Below are positions 16,517-23,083 of a DNA stretch of 64,000 nucleotides, in pieces. A model generated the notes under the pieces. The model was not told the DNA's origin and ran no database searches. It saw only the letters and a list, made by a program, of their open reading frames with translations. The stretch lies in contig CAJSZV010000010.1 in the NCBI GenBank assembly GCA_910574345.1, positions 62,001-126,000 on the forward strand, written 5' to 3'. The first letter of the stretch is position 1. Every line of letters begins with the position of its first letter. The DNA comes from Clostridiaceae bacterium. Lineage in GTDB: Bacteria > Bacillota > Clostridia > Lachnospirales > Lachnospiraceae. A program made the translations under genes and the position numbers.

Positions 16517-17532
16517 CAGCGCAAAAGTTCAACCGTTTCCCGCAGCTGTTTCAGGGTTTTATGATTGTATACCCGGTTCCCCACGTCCTTTGACTTGTGG
16601 CCCATCAGCAGGTCAATACACTTCCTGTTTCCCCCGGCATTGTCAAGGTTTGTTTCAAAAGTGTGCCTTGCTTCATGGGGCGTTTTATTAGCGCCGATCT
16701 TCTCCATGACACTGTTCCAAAATTCATAGTATTTGGATTGTGACAGCTTTTTTCCCTGATAACTGAACAGATACGGATCGCCCTGCTGGATCCTCTTTTC
16801 AATGTACGGCCAGATCCGGGAATGTATGGGAACAATTCTACTTTTACCGGAAGCAGTTTTCACACCGCCTTGAAGGTACTTTTCATCCGTGTTCACCTGT
16901 TCAGTTTTCATGTTCAGCAATTCAGTGAGCCGGAACCCGGTATAAATGTAGATCAGAACCGTGTCAGTCCATTCCTGATCCGCTATCTTCCAGAGGGCAT
17001 CCACCTGTTCCACGGTAAAGGGTTCCCGTTTGGTGTCAGGTATCGGCGGGGCCGTGGTTATCTGTGAATACATTTTGTCAATGATATTCATTTCAAAGGC
17101 GAAGCGGTCAAGGTGTCCAAACAGATTTTTTATGGCCCACTGGGTAGAATATCCTTTTCCGCAGCTGTCAATGCAGTCCTGCATCTGATAGGCTTTCAAG
17201 CTGCGGTATTTCAGGCCGTAATATTTTGAACAGTGCTTGAAAGCAGATTTCAGGGAACTTTGCGTTGAGGTTCCAAGTTTAGGGGCCTTTATTTTCAGCC
17301 AGCGTTGATATAGAACCGCAAGCGTGACCTTTTCCCGGTCAATTTCCCACGGGCTATTGTTGTACTGGGCCAGAAGGATCAGGGCTTCCGTTTTGGTGGG
17401 CGCATATCCCACAGGGGCCTGTTTTGCATTTCCTTCTGCATCGTACACAGTGACCTTGACCACATAGGGCCTTGATCGCTTGCCTGATAGTTTGGTTACG
17501 CAGCCGTAACCGTTCGGATTGCGTTTTGACAT
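16516..17532 (-). CDS. Prophage tyrosine integrase
   Basis: This 338-residue site-specific recombinase has an N-terminal DNA-binding part (AP2-like beta region about 1-60), a core-binding helical domain (about 65-160) and a catalytic domain (165-338). Catalytic residues are visible: Arg201 (YTGFRLTELL), a Lys in the beta hairpin near 225-230, His286 and Arg289 (HEARHTF), His312 (LMGHKS) and the nucleophile Tyr322 (RVYNHKT). It lies at the left end of the prophage next to attL. It integrates and, with an excisionase not clearly identified, excises the phage in nfo. Confidence 0.93.
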   Translation of the reverse strand: MSKRNPNGYGCVTKLSGKRSRPYVVKVTVYDAEGNAKQAPVGYAPTKTEALILLAQYNNSPWEIDREKVTLAVLYQRWLKIKAPKLGTSTQSSLKSAFKHCSKYYGLKYRSLKAYQMQDCIDSCGKGYSTQWAIKNLFGHLDRFAFEMNIIDKMYSQITTAPPIPDTKREPFTVEQVDALWKIADQEWTDTVLIYIYTGFRLTELLNMKTEQVNTDEKYLQGGVKTASGKSRIVPIHSRIWPYIEKRIQQGDPYLFSYQGKKLSQSKYYEFWNSVMEKIGANKTPHEARHTFETNLDNAGGNRKCIDLLMGHKSKDVGNRVYNHKTLKQLRETVELLR

Positions 17533-17553
17533 AAAAAATCATTCCTTCCTGCA

Positions 17554-17582
17554 TTGTGAAATACAGAATGAAATGGTATAAT
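17554..17582 (+). promoter_or_regulatory. Strong promoter upstream of and divergent from int
   Basis: TTGTGA (17554-17559) and an extended -10 TGG-TATAAT (TATAAT at 17577-17582) are spaced 17 bp apart and read rightward, away from int. A perfect 12-bp inverted repeat (AGAATGAAATGG at 17565-17576; its complement at 17599-17610) flanks the -10 and start region and may be an operator. Confidence 0.5.
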
Positions 17583-17588
17583 GATTTT

Positions 17589-17664
17589 GCGGATCTGACC
17601 ATTTCATTCTATGGTTAGTGACTGGAACGCTGGAAGCGCCAACTTTCAGCGTTCTGTTTATTTT
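17589..17664 (+). ncRNA. Candidate small RNA next to int
   Basis: A transcript from the 17554-17582 promoter would run about 75 nt before a terminator-like hairpin: GAACGCTG (17625-17632) pairs with CAGCGTTC (17647-17654), followed by TGTTTATTTT. No reading frame fits, so this would be a short non-coding RNA. It is read divergently from int, and its 5' part contains one arm of the 12-bp inverted repeat. Confidence 0.35.
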
Positions 17665-17667
17665 AGC

Positions 17668-17938
17668 GGTTACACATGGTTACAGTTGGTTACGGTTGCG
17701 GTTACGGTTAAAAACCTTGATTTTACGGGAAAGTTACGGTTGACACGGTTAAATTCCCATCTGCTTGAATATTTCAATTTTTCAATGCACTTTTACTATA
17801 TTCAGTGTATAAAAAGAAAAATATATAGTAGTAGGGGTTTTAACCGTAACCATGTGTAACCCGTGACCGGAAACCATTGAAAATACAGCGTTTTCAGCGG
17901 TTACGGTTGAAGTATTTCAAGCGTGACCAACTGTAACC
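17668..17938. repeat. GGTTAC iteron array A
   Basis: This gene-free stretch carries direct GGTTAC units at 17668, 17678, 17688 and 17700, spaced 10, 10 and 12 bp (one helical turn). Related GTTACGG copies are near 17733 and 17899. Inverted units GTAACC lie at 17847, 17857 and 17933, with an AT-rich core in between (about 17760-17830). A second array of the same organisation is at 34057-34236. The spacing suggests cooperative protein binding; origin, integrase or regulator sites are all possible. Confidence 0.65.
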
Positions 17939-17946
17939 ACTTTTTT

Positions 17947-18210
17947 TTAATTGCTTGAAGTCTCCCATGTATGGCCGCAATCCTTACAAATTGCTATTGT
18001 GTGCCATAAACTTGCTTTACCAGAAGCCTTTGACTTTTTGAAAAATACAGAATGGAAGATACCCAAAGTGCATATATCCAGAGTAACAAGCCACCAGCCG
18101 ATGCAGATCCACCATGTAGCACCGTGTTTCTTTGAATACCGTCCCTGAACTTCCCCTGTTTTTTCACGTTTGACAGTTACCTTTGTACTGTTACATTTTG
18201 GACAAGTCAT
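17947..18210 (-). CDS. Zinc-ribbon membrane protein of the lysogeny module
   Basis: This small protein (87 residues) has a split zinc ribbon: CPKC at residues 3-6 and CKDC near residue 75. A hydrophobic, Trp-rich segment between them (about 30-55, ATWWICIGWWLVTLDICTLG) is probably one membrane helix or hairpin. I do not recognise a specific function. It is read in the same direction as the repressor and integrase and so may be expressed from the prophage; a superinfection or membrane role is conceivable but unsupported. Confidence 0.65.
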   Translation of the reverse strand: MTCPKCNSTKVTVKREKTGEVQGRYSKKHGATWWICIGWWLVTLDICTLGIFHSVFFKKSKASGKASLWHTIAICKDCGHTWETSSN

Positions 18211-18255
18211 AATTTTACCATCCTTTCACATGAATAATGTTTCCATTCTTTTCAA

Positions 18256-18657
18256 CTATACAGCTTTTTCTTTTTTCCTTTCTGGAACAGTGTTTTGTGG
18301 ATTGCCGTGCAGACTGCGTATAAGGTCAAAGGCCAGCTTGCGCCCGTTTTCGTTCATTTCCAGATACATCTTTACAACTGAATAGGCTTCCTTCCCATAG
18401 CACCTATTGATCAGATCACATATTTTTTCTTTTGTTGGATCTGGATTTATTGGTTCAAAGGAAAGAAGTTGACAGGGAGAGATCCCAAAAAGCGCCGCCA
18501 TCTGTTCTATATGGGTACGCTTAATATTTTCAACTGTTCCTTTTTCCCATTTTTGCACCGCTGCTTTATTCACGGGTGGATTTAGTCTTTTTCCTAATTC
18601 TTCCTGTGACATATCCAGCGCTATACGATGCTGCTTGATTATTTCTGACATTTCCAT
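18256..18657 (-). CDS. XRE family phage repressor (CI-like)
   Basis: The protein has 133 residues with an N-terminal helix-turn-helix (about 5-60: ALDMSQEELGKRLNPPVNKAAVQKWEKG) and a short C-terminal helical part, with no LexA-type peptidase domain. It is the leftward gene of the genetic switch. Its own promoter is at plus 18698-18726, and operators containing TAAGATAC lie between it and the rightward promoter. The start at 18657 follows GAAGGT; longer upstream frame is AT-rich and part of the operator region. As it lacks a cleavage domain, induction must work otherwise (inference). Confidence 0.88.
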   Translation of the reverse strand: MEMSEIIKQHRIALDMSQEELGKRLNPPVNKAAVQKWEKGTVENIKRTHIEQMAALFGISPCQLLSFEPINPDPTKEKICDLINRCYGKEAYSVVKMYLEMNENGRKLAFDLIRSLHGNPQNTVPERKKEKAV

Positions 18658-18697
18658 TTTATGAATACCTTCTTTCTTTGAATATGTGAGTATCTCT

Positions 18698-18726
18698 ATA
18701 GTAGCATACTTTTGGGGAAAATTCAA
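18698..18726 (-). promoter_or_regulatory. Repressor promoter (leftward)
   Basis: On the minus strand TTGAAT (plus 18721-18726) and TACTAT (plus 18698-18703) are spaced 17 bp apart, giving a leader of about 35 nt. An operator arm begins 5 bp upstream of the -35 box, suited to autoregulation. Confidence 0.6.
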
Positions 18727-18730
18727 TTTT

Positions 18731-18767
18731 TTAAGATACTTATGAAGAAAAAATTTAAGTATCTTAA
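18731..18767. promoter_or_regulatory. Repressor operator pair at the switch (inverted repeat)
   Basis: TTAAGATACTTA (18731-18742) and its exact complement TAAGTATCTTAA (18756-18767) form a perfect 12-bp inverted repeat with a 13-bp spacer. Each arm contains the half-site TAAGATAC found at all other proposed operators. Confidence 0.65.
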
Positions 18768-18787
18768 AAATTTTCATAAAAAAGTTA

Positions 18788-18816
18788 TTGACAACTATTA
18801 AGATACTTGTTATACT
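18788..18816 (+). promoter_or_regulatory. Rightward early promoter PR
   Basis: TTGACA (18788-18793) and TATACT (18811-18816) are spaced 17 bp apart. The spacer contains the half-site TAAGATACTT (18799-18808). It drives the early genes starting at 18886. Confidence 0.8.
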
Positions 18817-18822
18817 TGACTT

Positions 18823-18839
18823 GTATCTTAATAAGATAC
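18823..18839. promoter_or_regulatory. Repressor operator, perfect 17-bp palindrome
   Basis: GTATCTTAATAAGATAC is perfectly symmetric around its central base and covers the expected start site of PR. Near-identical 17-bp palindromes occur at 20886-20902 and 29157-29173. Confidence 0.75.
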
Positions 18840-18885
18840 GAAACACAAAAGACTATAGAAACCACAAAGAAAGGCGGTCAAATAT

Positions 18886-19287
18886 ATGGTAGTAAAGACT
18901 ACAGCAGAAGCATGGGAAGCGGCAAACAAGATGCTTCCTACAGATTATCAGAAGGACGAAGAAAGTAGCCAGCGGGCCGGTTATCCGATTTACAGAAGCA
19001 CCGCAGCAGACCACTACAATTTTTATATCTGTGATCTGAATGACCGTCTGGAAGTCAATATGAACGGTGAAAGCGTTAATATCTGGATCCAGCCAGAACC
19101 GGAAGGAATGGAAGTAAAAGTCTTTTTAAAAGATGGTCACATGGTCAAATATAGCAAGCCGGAACAGCCCACAGTAAACTTTGTAAATAATGGTCACATA
19201 AAGTTTTATAACATTTCAGTTTACGGTGGAAAGTTTACTACTTCCTACAGAATAGAAGATATTGAAAAAATTTCAATCGGTGAATAA
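18886..19287 (+). CDS. Hypothetical early phage protein
   Basis: This is the first gene after PR. Its 133-residue product begins MVVKTTAEAWEAANKMLP and is rich in beta-prone, charged segments, without signal peptide or membrane helix. I do not recognise a family. AAAGGCGG at 18870-18877 precedes the ATG. Its first position behind PR suggests an early regulatory or host-interaction role, but nothing in the sequence specifies one. Confidence 0.7.
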   Translation: MVVKTTAEAWEAANKMLPTDYQKDEESSQRAGYPIYRSTAADHYNFYICDLNDRLEVNMNGESVNIWIQPEPEGMEVKVFLKDGHMVKYSKPEQPTVNFVNNGHIKFYNISVYGGKFTTSYRIEDIEKISIGE

Positions 19288-19333
19288 CTACCCTTCCCCG
19301 GCAGGGTAAAGCCGGGGAGAAAGAAGGTTGAAC

Positions 19334-19525
19334 ATGACACTGGAAAAAATTTATGAAATGGGCTTGATCAAGGATAACACAGAAATATTCATTCGTCAGG
19401 GTGAAGGGTTCCATGTGCTTGCACATGGTAACTGGTATCAGGATGACATTCTGGACTATATGCACCATGAAGTTGAATCTTTCACATGGCAGGATGACAA
19501 CAAACTTTATATAGACGTGAAATAG
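19334..19525 (+). CDS. Small hypothetical early phage protein
   Basis: The product has 63 residues (MTLEKIYEMGLIKDNTEIFI...), acidic with several Trp/His residues and no recognised motif. I chose ATG 19334 because GAAGG at 19324-19328 precedes it at good distance; a TTG two codons upstream overlaps that site. It lies between two other unidentified early genes and has normal ribosome-site spacing, which supports expression. Confidence 0.6.
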   Translation: MTLEKIYEMGLIKDNTEIFIRQGEGFHVLAHGNWYQDDILDYMHHEVESFTWQDDNKLYIDVK

Positions 19526-19536
19526 GGGGGCTGAAT

Positions 19537-19872
19537 ATGAAGTATTATGATCCTGAATATGACAGAATTGTTGATGAATCTGTACCAAAGAAACAATATG
19601 AATGGTTCGCCGCACAAAGCTGGTTTCATAAAACCTATGAAGAATTTTTGAAAGATAATTTCCTGAATGAAGATATGTCGGAAATTACAGGGGGAAATAA
19701 ATATACTGAAAACCAGTTTCAGGAAGTCAAGGCTGCTATGAAATCTTTAGGTTATCCAGAAACAAAGTACATTGAACTTGAAACCGTTGATCAAGTCAGG
19801 TGCAAAGTAATTTACAGCGGCCATTTGATAATAGGGATTTATGATTTTTCCCGTCATACATTTGTTGATTGA
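19537..19872 (+). CDS. Hypothetical early phage protein
   Basis: This 111-residue soluble protein starts MKYYDPEYDRIVDES and has an aromatic-rich N-terminal half and a beta-rich C-terminal half. I recognise no domain. The ribosome site TAGGGGGG is just upstream, 11 nt after the preceding stop. It is the last gene before the ribozyme-containing intergenic region. Confidence 0.65.
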   Translation: MKYYDPEYDRIVDESVPKKQYEWFAAQSWFHKTYEEFLKDNFLNEDMSEITGGNKYTENQFQEVKAAMKSLGYPETKYIELETVDQVRCKVIYSGHLIIGIYDFSRHTFVD

Positions 19873-19882
19873 CCTGAACAAA

Positions 19883-19948
19883 GGGCCGCAAGGCCCGCCG
19901 TTAATGCAGCCGTAGACGGTCACAAGCCCGTGAAATGCAGAGTGACGG
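19883..19948 (+). ncRNA. Twister-type self-cleaving ribozyme
   Basis: The segment TTAATGCAGCC (19901-19911), GGTCACAAGCCCG (19918-19930) and AAATGCAGAG (19933-19942) matches my memory of the twister consensus in order and spacing. Pairings: P1 CCGT (19898-19901) with ACGG (19945-19948); P2 GCA (19906-19908) with TGC (19936-19938); P4 ACGG (19916-19919) with CCGT (19928-19931) closing the conserved loop TCACAAGC. A short GTAG insertion sits before P4. Cleavage is expected between T902 and A903. A GNRA-capped hairpin GGGCC-GCAA-GGCCC (19883-19896) precedes it. The 3' conserved part reads AGAGTG, slightly off consensus. Confidence 0.72.
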
Positions 19949-19960
19949 AAAATAAACAGT

Positions 19961-20180
19961 AGCAGTTCTTTTATAAACATTGTCTATTGTGTGCTGGTCA
20001 ACAAGTTTTCGCCCGGTTTTTAATGTGAAAACGGGGTAGCGGTTCAAGGGAACCAACGCTTGAAAAATCCCTTTGTTGGATAGCAAGTTTTCAGGTTTTA
20101 GGGTGAAATCTGATAGGGCAAGACACGCCTGACTGTTTCAACGTGTGCTGACAATAGACAATTTTTATAAAAGGGCTGCT
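19961..20180 (+). ncRNA. Structured element closed by a 30-bp stem (candidate ncRNA)
   Basis: The 30-nt arms 19961-19990 and 20151-20180 pair at 29 of 30 positions (27 Watson-Crick, two G-U, one C-T mismatch) and enclose 160 nt. Inside are further hairpins: CCCG-TTTT with AAAA-CGGG (about 20011-20036), GGTTC/GAACC (20041-20054), CCAAC/GTTGG (20053-20079) and GGC/GCC near 20120. CAAGTTTTC occurs twice. It starts 12 nt after the ribozyme and ends 25 nt before the next gene. No frame of useful length runs through it. A MITE with 30-bp terminal repeats is the main alternative. Confidence 0.6.
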
Positions 20181-20205
20181 AATGTCCAGAAAGGAAGGTT
20201 GAAAG

Positions 20206-20478
20206 TTGAACAAACAGAGAAGAAAACAGATCAGTGAAGTGGTCAGCCGGGTGGAATCTGTTCAGGCTGAATTGGAATCCTTGCTTGATGATATTCAGGG
20301 GATCATGGATGAAGAAACAGAATACCGTGATAATATCCCGGAAAATATGCAGGGCGGGGATCGCTATGAAATGGCTGATAATGCTTGCAGCGAACTGGAA
20401 GCAGCACATGAAACGCTGGACAATGCAAAAGACAGCCTTGAAGAAGTGGTCAGTTCATTGGAATCTGCTGCTGAATAG
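20206..20478 (+). CDS. Coiled-coil early phage protein
   Basis: The product (90 residues) is strongly acidic and helical with heptad-like Leu/Val spacing (VVSRVESVQAELESLLDD; LDNAKDSLEEVVSSLESA), so it probably forms a coiled coil. No enzymatic motif is present and I cannot name a function. It starts with TTG, preceded by AAAGGAAGG at 20190-20198. The structured element lies just upstream and would form much of its 5' leader. Confidence 0.65.
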   Translation: MNKQRRKQISEVVSRVESVQAELESLLDDIQGIMDEETEYRDNIPENMQGGDRYEMADNACSELEAAHETLDNAKDSLEEVVSSLESAAE

Positions 20479-20491
20479 GGGGGGGGTAACA

Positions 20492-20674
20492 ATGAAGCAC
20501 ATAGAAGCCGCATGGATCGAACAGATTTTGACTTTTGATGATCCGCATGAAGTTCAAAGCTATCTGGACGAACTGGACAACAAAGGGATCCAGTATTCTG
20601 TGATAAAGCGTGAAATGTCAATGTTGCGGATCCGGAAGCAGTACAACAAAAATACACTTTTAAGAAAGGGGTAA
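20492..20674 (+). CDS. Small hypothetical early phage protein
   Basis: The product has 60 residues (MKHIEAAWIEQILTFDDPHE...), mainly helical, ending in a basic tail. A run of nine Gs (20478-20486) directly upstream serves as the ribosome site. It sits 13 nt after one small gene and 4 nt before another with the same orientation. No family recognised. Confidence 0.6.
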   Translation: MKHIEAAWIEQILTFDDPHEVQSYLDELDNKGIQYSVIKREMSMLRIRKQYNKNTLLRKG

Positions 20675-20678
20675 AAGA

Positions 20679-20897
20679 ATGATTAACAGAAAATTGTTGA
20701 AATCCAAACAATCACTTTATGGTGATACAGATGCACGTTTGGCGGCATTTTTGGGAATTACACCACAGACCTTTTCCCTGAAAGTCAACAATAAAGCTGA
20801 ATTTACGGTTGGAGAAATCAAAAAGATCCGTGGAAGATACCATTTGACGGATGAGGAAGTGACTGCAATTTTTTTTAGCGAAAAAGTATCTTGTTAA
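20679..20897 (+). CDS. Cro/CI-type small DNA-binding protein
   Basis: The 72-residue protein consists of one helix-turn-helix domain: DARLAAFLGITPQTFSLKVN is a typical scaffold, with no further domain. Such short proteins in the early region act as Cro-like antagonists or modulators. A 17-bp repressor operator (20886-20902) overlaps its last four codons, so repressor binding could block transcription through its end. Confidence 0.75.
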   Translation: MINRKLLKSKQSLYGDTDARLAAFLGITPQTFSLKVNNKAEFTVGEIKKIRGRYHLTDEEVTAIFFSEKVSC

Positions 20898-20902
20898 GAT
20901 AC
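20886..20902. promoter_or_regulatory. Dispersed repressor operator 2
   Basis: GTATCTTGTTAAGATAC differs from the 18823 palindrome only at two central bases. No promoter is apparent around it. It overlaps the 3' end of the Cro-like gene and precedes the XRE gene at 20921, a stoperator-like location. Confidence 0.65.
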
Positions 20903-20920
20903 AAGAAGGGAGTGAAGTTA

Positions 20921-21358
20921 ATGTTTGCAGAGAATTTGAAAGAGATCATGACCAGAAAGAAAGTCAGCGGTGCGGTACTGGCAAGGAAAACCGGGTACAG
21001 CAAAGCGGCGATCAGTCAGTATGTGAACGGGATCAATGTCCCTTCACAGGAACGTGTGGAAGCTATCGCTGCGGTGTTGGGTGTGACGGTGGAAGAACTG
21101 ACCGCTGCACCTGTTCAGAAGCCTACAGCGCCGCCGTGTAAGTGTACTGTTCAGCCGTATGTTCAGCAGAAAGTCACGTTGACCTGTAAGGAAGCCGCTA
21201 CCCTGCTTCATAAACATGAAAGCTATGTCAGAAAAGGGTTAAGGGAAGGACGGCCCGGTTTTGAATACGGTTCAGCAGTCAAGACTTCCGGGAAATGGTC
21301 ATATTGCATTTATGCTAATAAGTTCACAGAGATAACCGGGATCCCGGTAAATGTTTGA
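20921..21358 (+). CDS. XRE regulator with second C-terminal DNA-binding-like domain
   Basis: This 145-residue protein has an N-terminal XRE helix-turn-helix (about 5-60: VSGAVLARKTGYSKAAISQY), a Pro/Cys-rich linker (about 67-80) and a C-terminal region (VTLTCKEAATLLHKHESYVRKGLREG) resembling excisionase or MerR-like winged helices. It could be the early regulator or an excisionase-type factor; no other excisionase candidate is seen. ATG 20921 follows AAGAAGGGAGTG, whereas a TTG ten codons upstream lies inside the operator. Confidence 0.72.
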   Translation: MFAENLKEIMTRKKVSGAVLARKTGYSKAAISQYVNGINVPSQERVEAIAAVLGVTVEELTAAPVQKPTAPPCKCTVQPYVQQKVTLTCKEAATLLHKHESYVRKGLREGRPGFEYGSAVKTSGKWSYCIYANKFTEITGIPVNV

Positions 21359-21375
21359 GAAAGGATAGAAGAAAA

Positions 21376-22188
21376 ATGGGTGAAGGAATCAAAGGTTATA
21401 AAGTATTTAATTCTGACTGGACGTGTAGGGGCTTTCAGTATGAAGTAGGGAAAATATTTGAAGAAGATGTTACACCTTCCTGTTGTGACAGAGGCTTTCA
21501 CTTTTGCCTGAAAGCGTCAGACTGCTTCAATTATTACAAGTTCTGTTCGGATAATAAAGTGGCAGAAGTTGTTGCTTTAGGGGATGTGGATTATGCAGAT
21601 GCCAATACAAAATGCTGTACCAACAGGATTCGCATTGTCCGTGAAATACCGTGGGATGAAGTCTTGCGGATCGTGAACGAAGGAAAAGATTGCACTGGAC
21701 TCTGCAACACCGGGAACCGGAACACCGGGGACTGGAACACCGGGGACTGGAACACCGGGGACTGCAACACCGGGGACTGGAACACCGGGGACTGGAACAC
21801 CGGGGACTGGAACCGTTCTTCTTTCAATGCGGGATGCTTCAATACAGAGGAACAGAAAGTAACCATGTTCAATAAACCTTCTGACTGGACATACAGGCAA
21901 TGGCTGAACAGTGACGCAAGGTATTTGTTGAATCAGATCCCTAAAAGTGTTGTTGAGTGGGTTTGTTCCTCTGATATGACAGATGAAGAAAAGGCGGCAC
22001 ATCCGACACATGAAACGACTGGCGGCTACCTTAAAGTTTTGGATGAATCAGAGTGTGGTCAATTATGGTGGGATGGACTGAACGAACAGCAGCGAGAAGT
22101 TATTTTCTCTTTGCCGAATTTTGATCCTGATATTTTTGAACAGTGTACTGGTATCAAAGTACAGAAAGCAGGTGAAAACGATGCCTAA
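21376..22188 (+). CDS. DUF7666-like protein with NTGDW pentapeptide repeats
   Basis: The protein has 270 residues. Its N-terminal part (about 1-105, IKGYKVFNSDWTCRGFQYEVG) resembles a domain often found in front of repeats in phage proteins. The middle (about 111-146) is seven tandem NTGxx pentapeptides, mostly NTGDW, encoded by 15-bp DNA repeats. The C-terminal part (about 155-270) is a separate unknown domain with many Trp. Pentapeptide repeats can fold into a right-handed beta helix, but NTGxx units are not the classical A(D/N)LxX type. Function unknown. Confidence 0.7.
   Translation: MGEGIKGYKVFNSDWTCRGFQYEVGKIFEEDVTPSCCDRGFHFCLKASDCFNYYKFCSDNKVAEVVALGDVDYADANTKCCTNRIRIVREIPWDEVLRIVNEGKDCTGLCNTGNRNTGDWNTGDWNTGDCNTGDWNTGDWNTGDWNRSSFNAGCFNTEEQKVTMFNKPSDWTYRQWLNSDARYLLNQIPKSVVEWVCSSDMTDEEKAAHPTHETTGGYLKVLDESECGQLWWDGLNEQQREVIFSLPNFDPDIFEQCTGIKVQKAGENDA
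21706..21810 (+). repeat. Seven tandem 15-bp repeats within the pentapeptide gene
   Basis: Units AACACCGGGGACTGG begin at 21706, 21721, 21736, 21751, 21766, 21781 and 21796. The first differs at two bases and the fourth ends ACTGC instead of ACTGG. Unit gain or loss keeps the reading frame. Confidence 0.95.
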
Positions 22189-23083
22189 AATTCAGTATAA
22201 AGAAATAGCGTTCAGACAGAAAAGCCTTGACTTGATCAACCTGATCAATGGGGTTGTTACTGAATACAGCAAACAGGGGTATGAACTGACATTAAGACAG
22301 GTTTATTACCAGCTTGTAGCCCGTGGTTACATTGAGAACAACGAACGCAGCTATAAGAACATAGGGAACCTGATCAACGATGGCCGTCTGGCCGGTCTGA
22401 TTGACTGGAACAGTATCACGGACAGAACCCGGAACTTGCGCCACAATTCACACTGGGACAAACCGCAGGACGTGATCTACAGTGCAAAATATTCTTATTT
22501 GCTGGATAAATGGGAAGGTCAGCCGAACTATGTTGAAGTATGGGTTGAGAAGGATGCGCTGGTTGATATTGTCGGTCAGGCTTGTCAGCCGATTGACACG
22601 CCATATTTCAGCTGTAGGGGCTACACTTCACAGTCAGAAATGTGGACAGCTGCACAGCGTTTTTTGCGTCAGAACTACAGGGAAGGCCGTTACATTATCC
22701 ATTTAGGGGATCATGATCCATCCGGTATTGATATGACAAGGGACATTCAGGAACGGCTTGAAATGTTTGGCGCTGCTGTAAAGGTGAAGCGTGTAGCCCT
22801 GACAATGAATCAGGTCAAGACCTATAACCCGCCGCCGAACCCGGCAAAGATTACGGACAGCCGATGCGGGAAGTATATTGACCAGTACGGTGAAGAAAGC
22901 TGGGAACTTGACGCACTGGAACCGCAGATGCTTGTGAATCTGATCAGGAATGAAGTCACGGCCCTGCGGGATGATGCACTCTATCAGGCGATATGTGAAC
23001 GGGAAGCGCAGGAAAAGGAAGAATTGCAGCTGTTAGTGGATAATTACGACATGGCTATTGATCACATAAGGGAGTGGCAATAA
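22181..23083 (+). CDS. Toprim-domain protein (topoisomerase VI A/Spo11-like fold)
   Basis: This 300-residue protein has an N-terminal winged-helix-like region (LTLRQVYYQLVARGYI, about 36-51) and a Toprim core with IHLGDHDPSGIDMTRDI (Asp177, Asp179), the acidic metal-binding pattern of Spo11/TopoVI-A and related nucleases. The order winged helix then Toprim resembles TopoVI-A, but the catalytic Tyr cannot be assigned with certainty. It overlaps the pentapeptide gene by 8 nt and the helicase start by 1 nt (TAATG), so it is part of the replication operon. A DNA nicking or cleavage role is inferred. Confidence 0.68.
   Translation: MPKIQYKEIAFRQKSLDLINLINGVVTEYSKQGYELTLRQVYYQLVARGYIENNERSYKNIGNLINDGRLAGLIDWNSITDRTRNLRHNSHWDKPQDVIYSAKYSYLLDKWEGQPNYVEVWVEKDALVDIVGQACQPIDTPYFSCRGYTSQSEMWTAAQRFLRQNYREGRYIIHLGDHDPSGIDMTRDIQERLEMFGAAVKVKRVALTMNQVKTYNPPPNPAKITDSRCGKYIDQYGEESWELDALEPQMLVNLIRNEVTALRDDALYQAICEREAQEKEELQLLVDNYDMAIDHIREWQ

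Noticed and set aside
17611-17859. Open reading frame inside iteron array A
   Set aside because: It consists of translated GGTTAC repeats and AT-rich spacer, with no ribosome site and no protein-like composition.
19961-20180. Retron msr-msd or group I/II intron
   Set aside because: The paired ends recall retron a1/a2 repeats, but no reverse transcriptase follows; the only RT is the DGR enzyme 35 kb away. The element is also too short for a group I or II intron and interrupts no gene.
20886-20902. Rho-independent terminator at the palindrome
   Set aside because: The 17-bp palindrome has no loop or T-run and repeats elsewhere with the same length, so it fits a protein operator better than an RNA hairpin.
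21706-21810. CRISPR-like tandem repeats
   Set aside because: Units of 15 bp follow each other without spacers, keep one reading frame and encode NTGxx pentapeptides; no cas genes are present.
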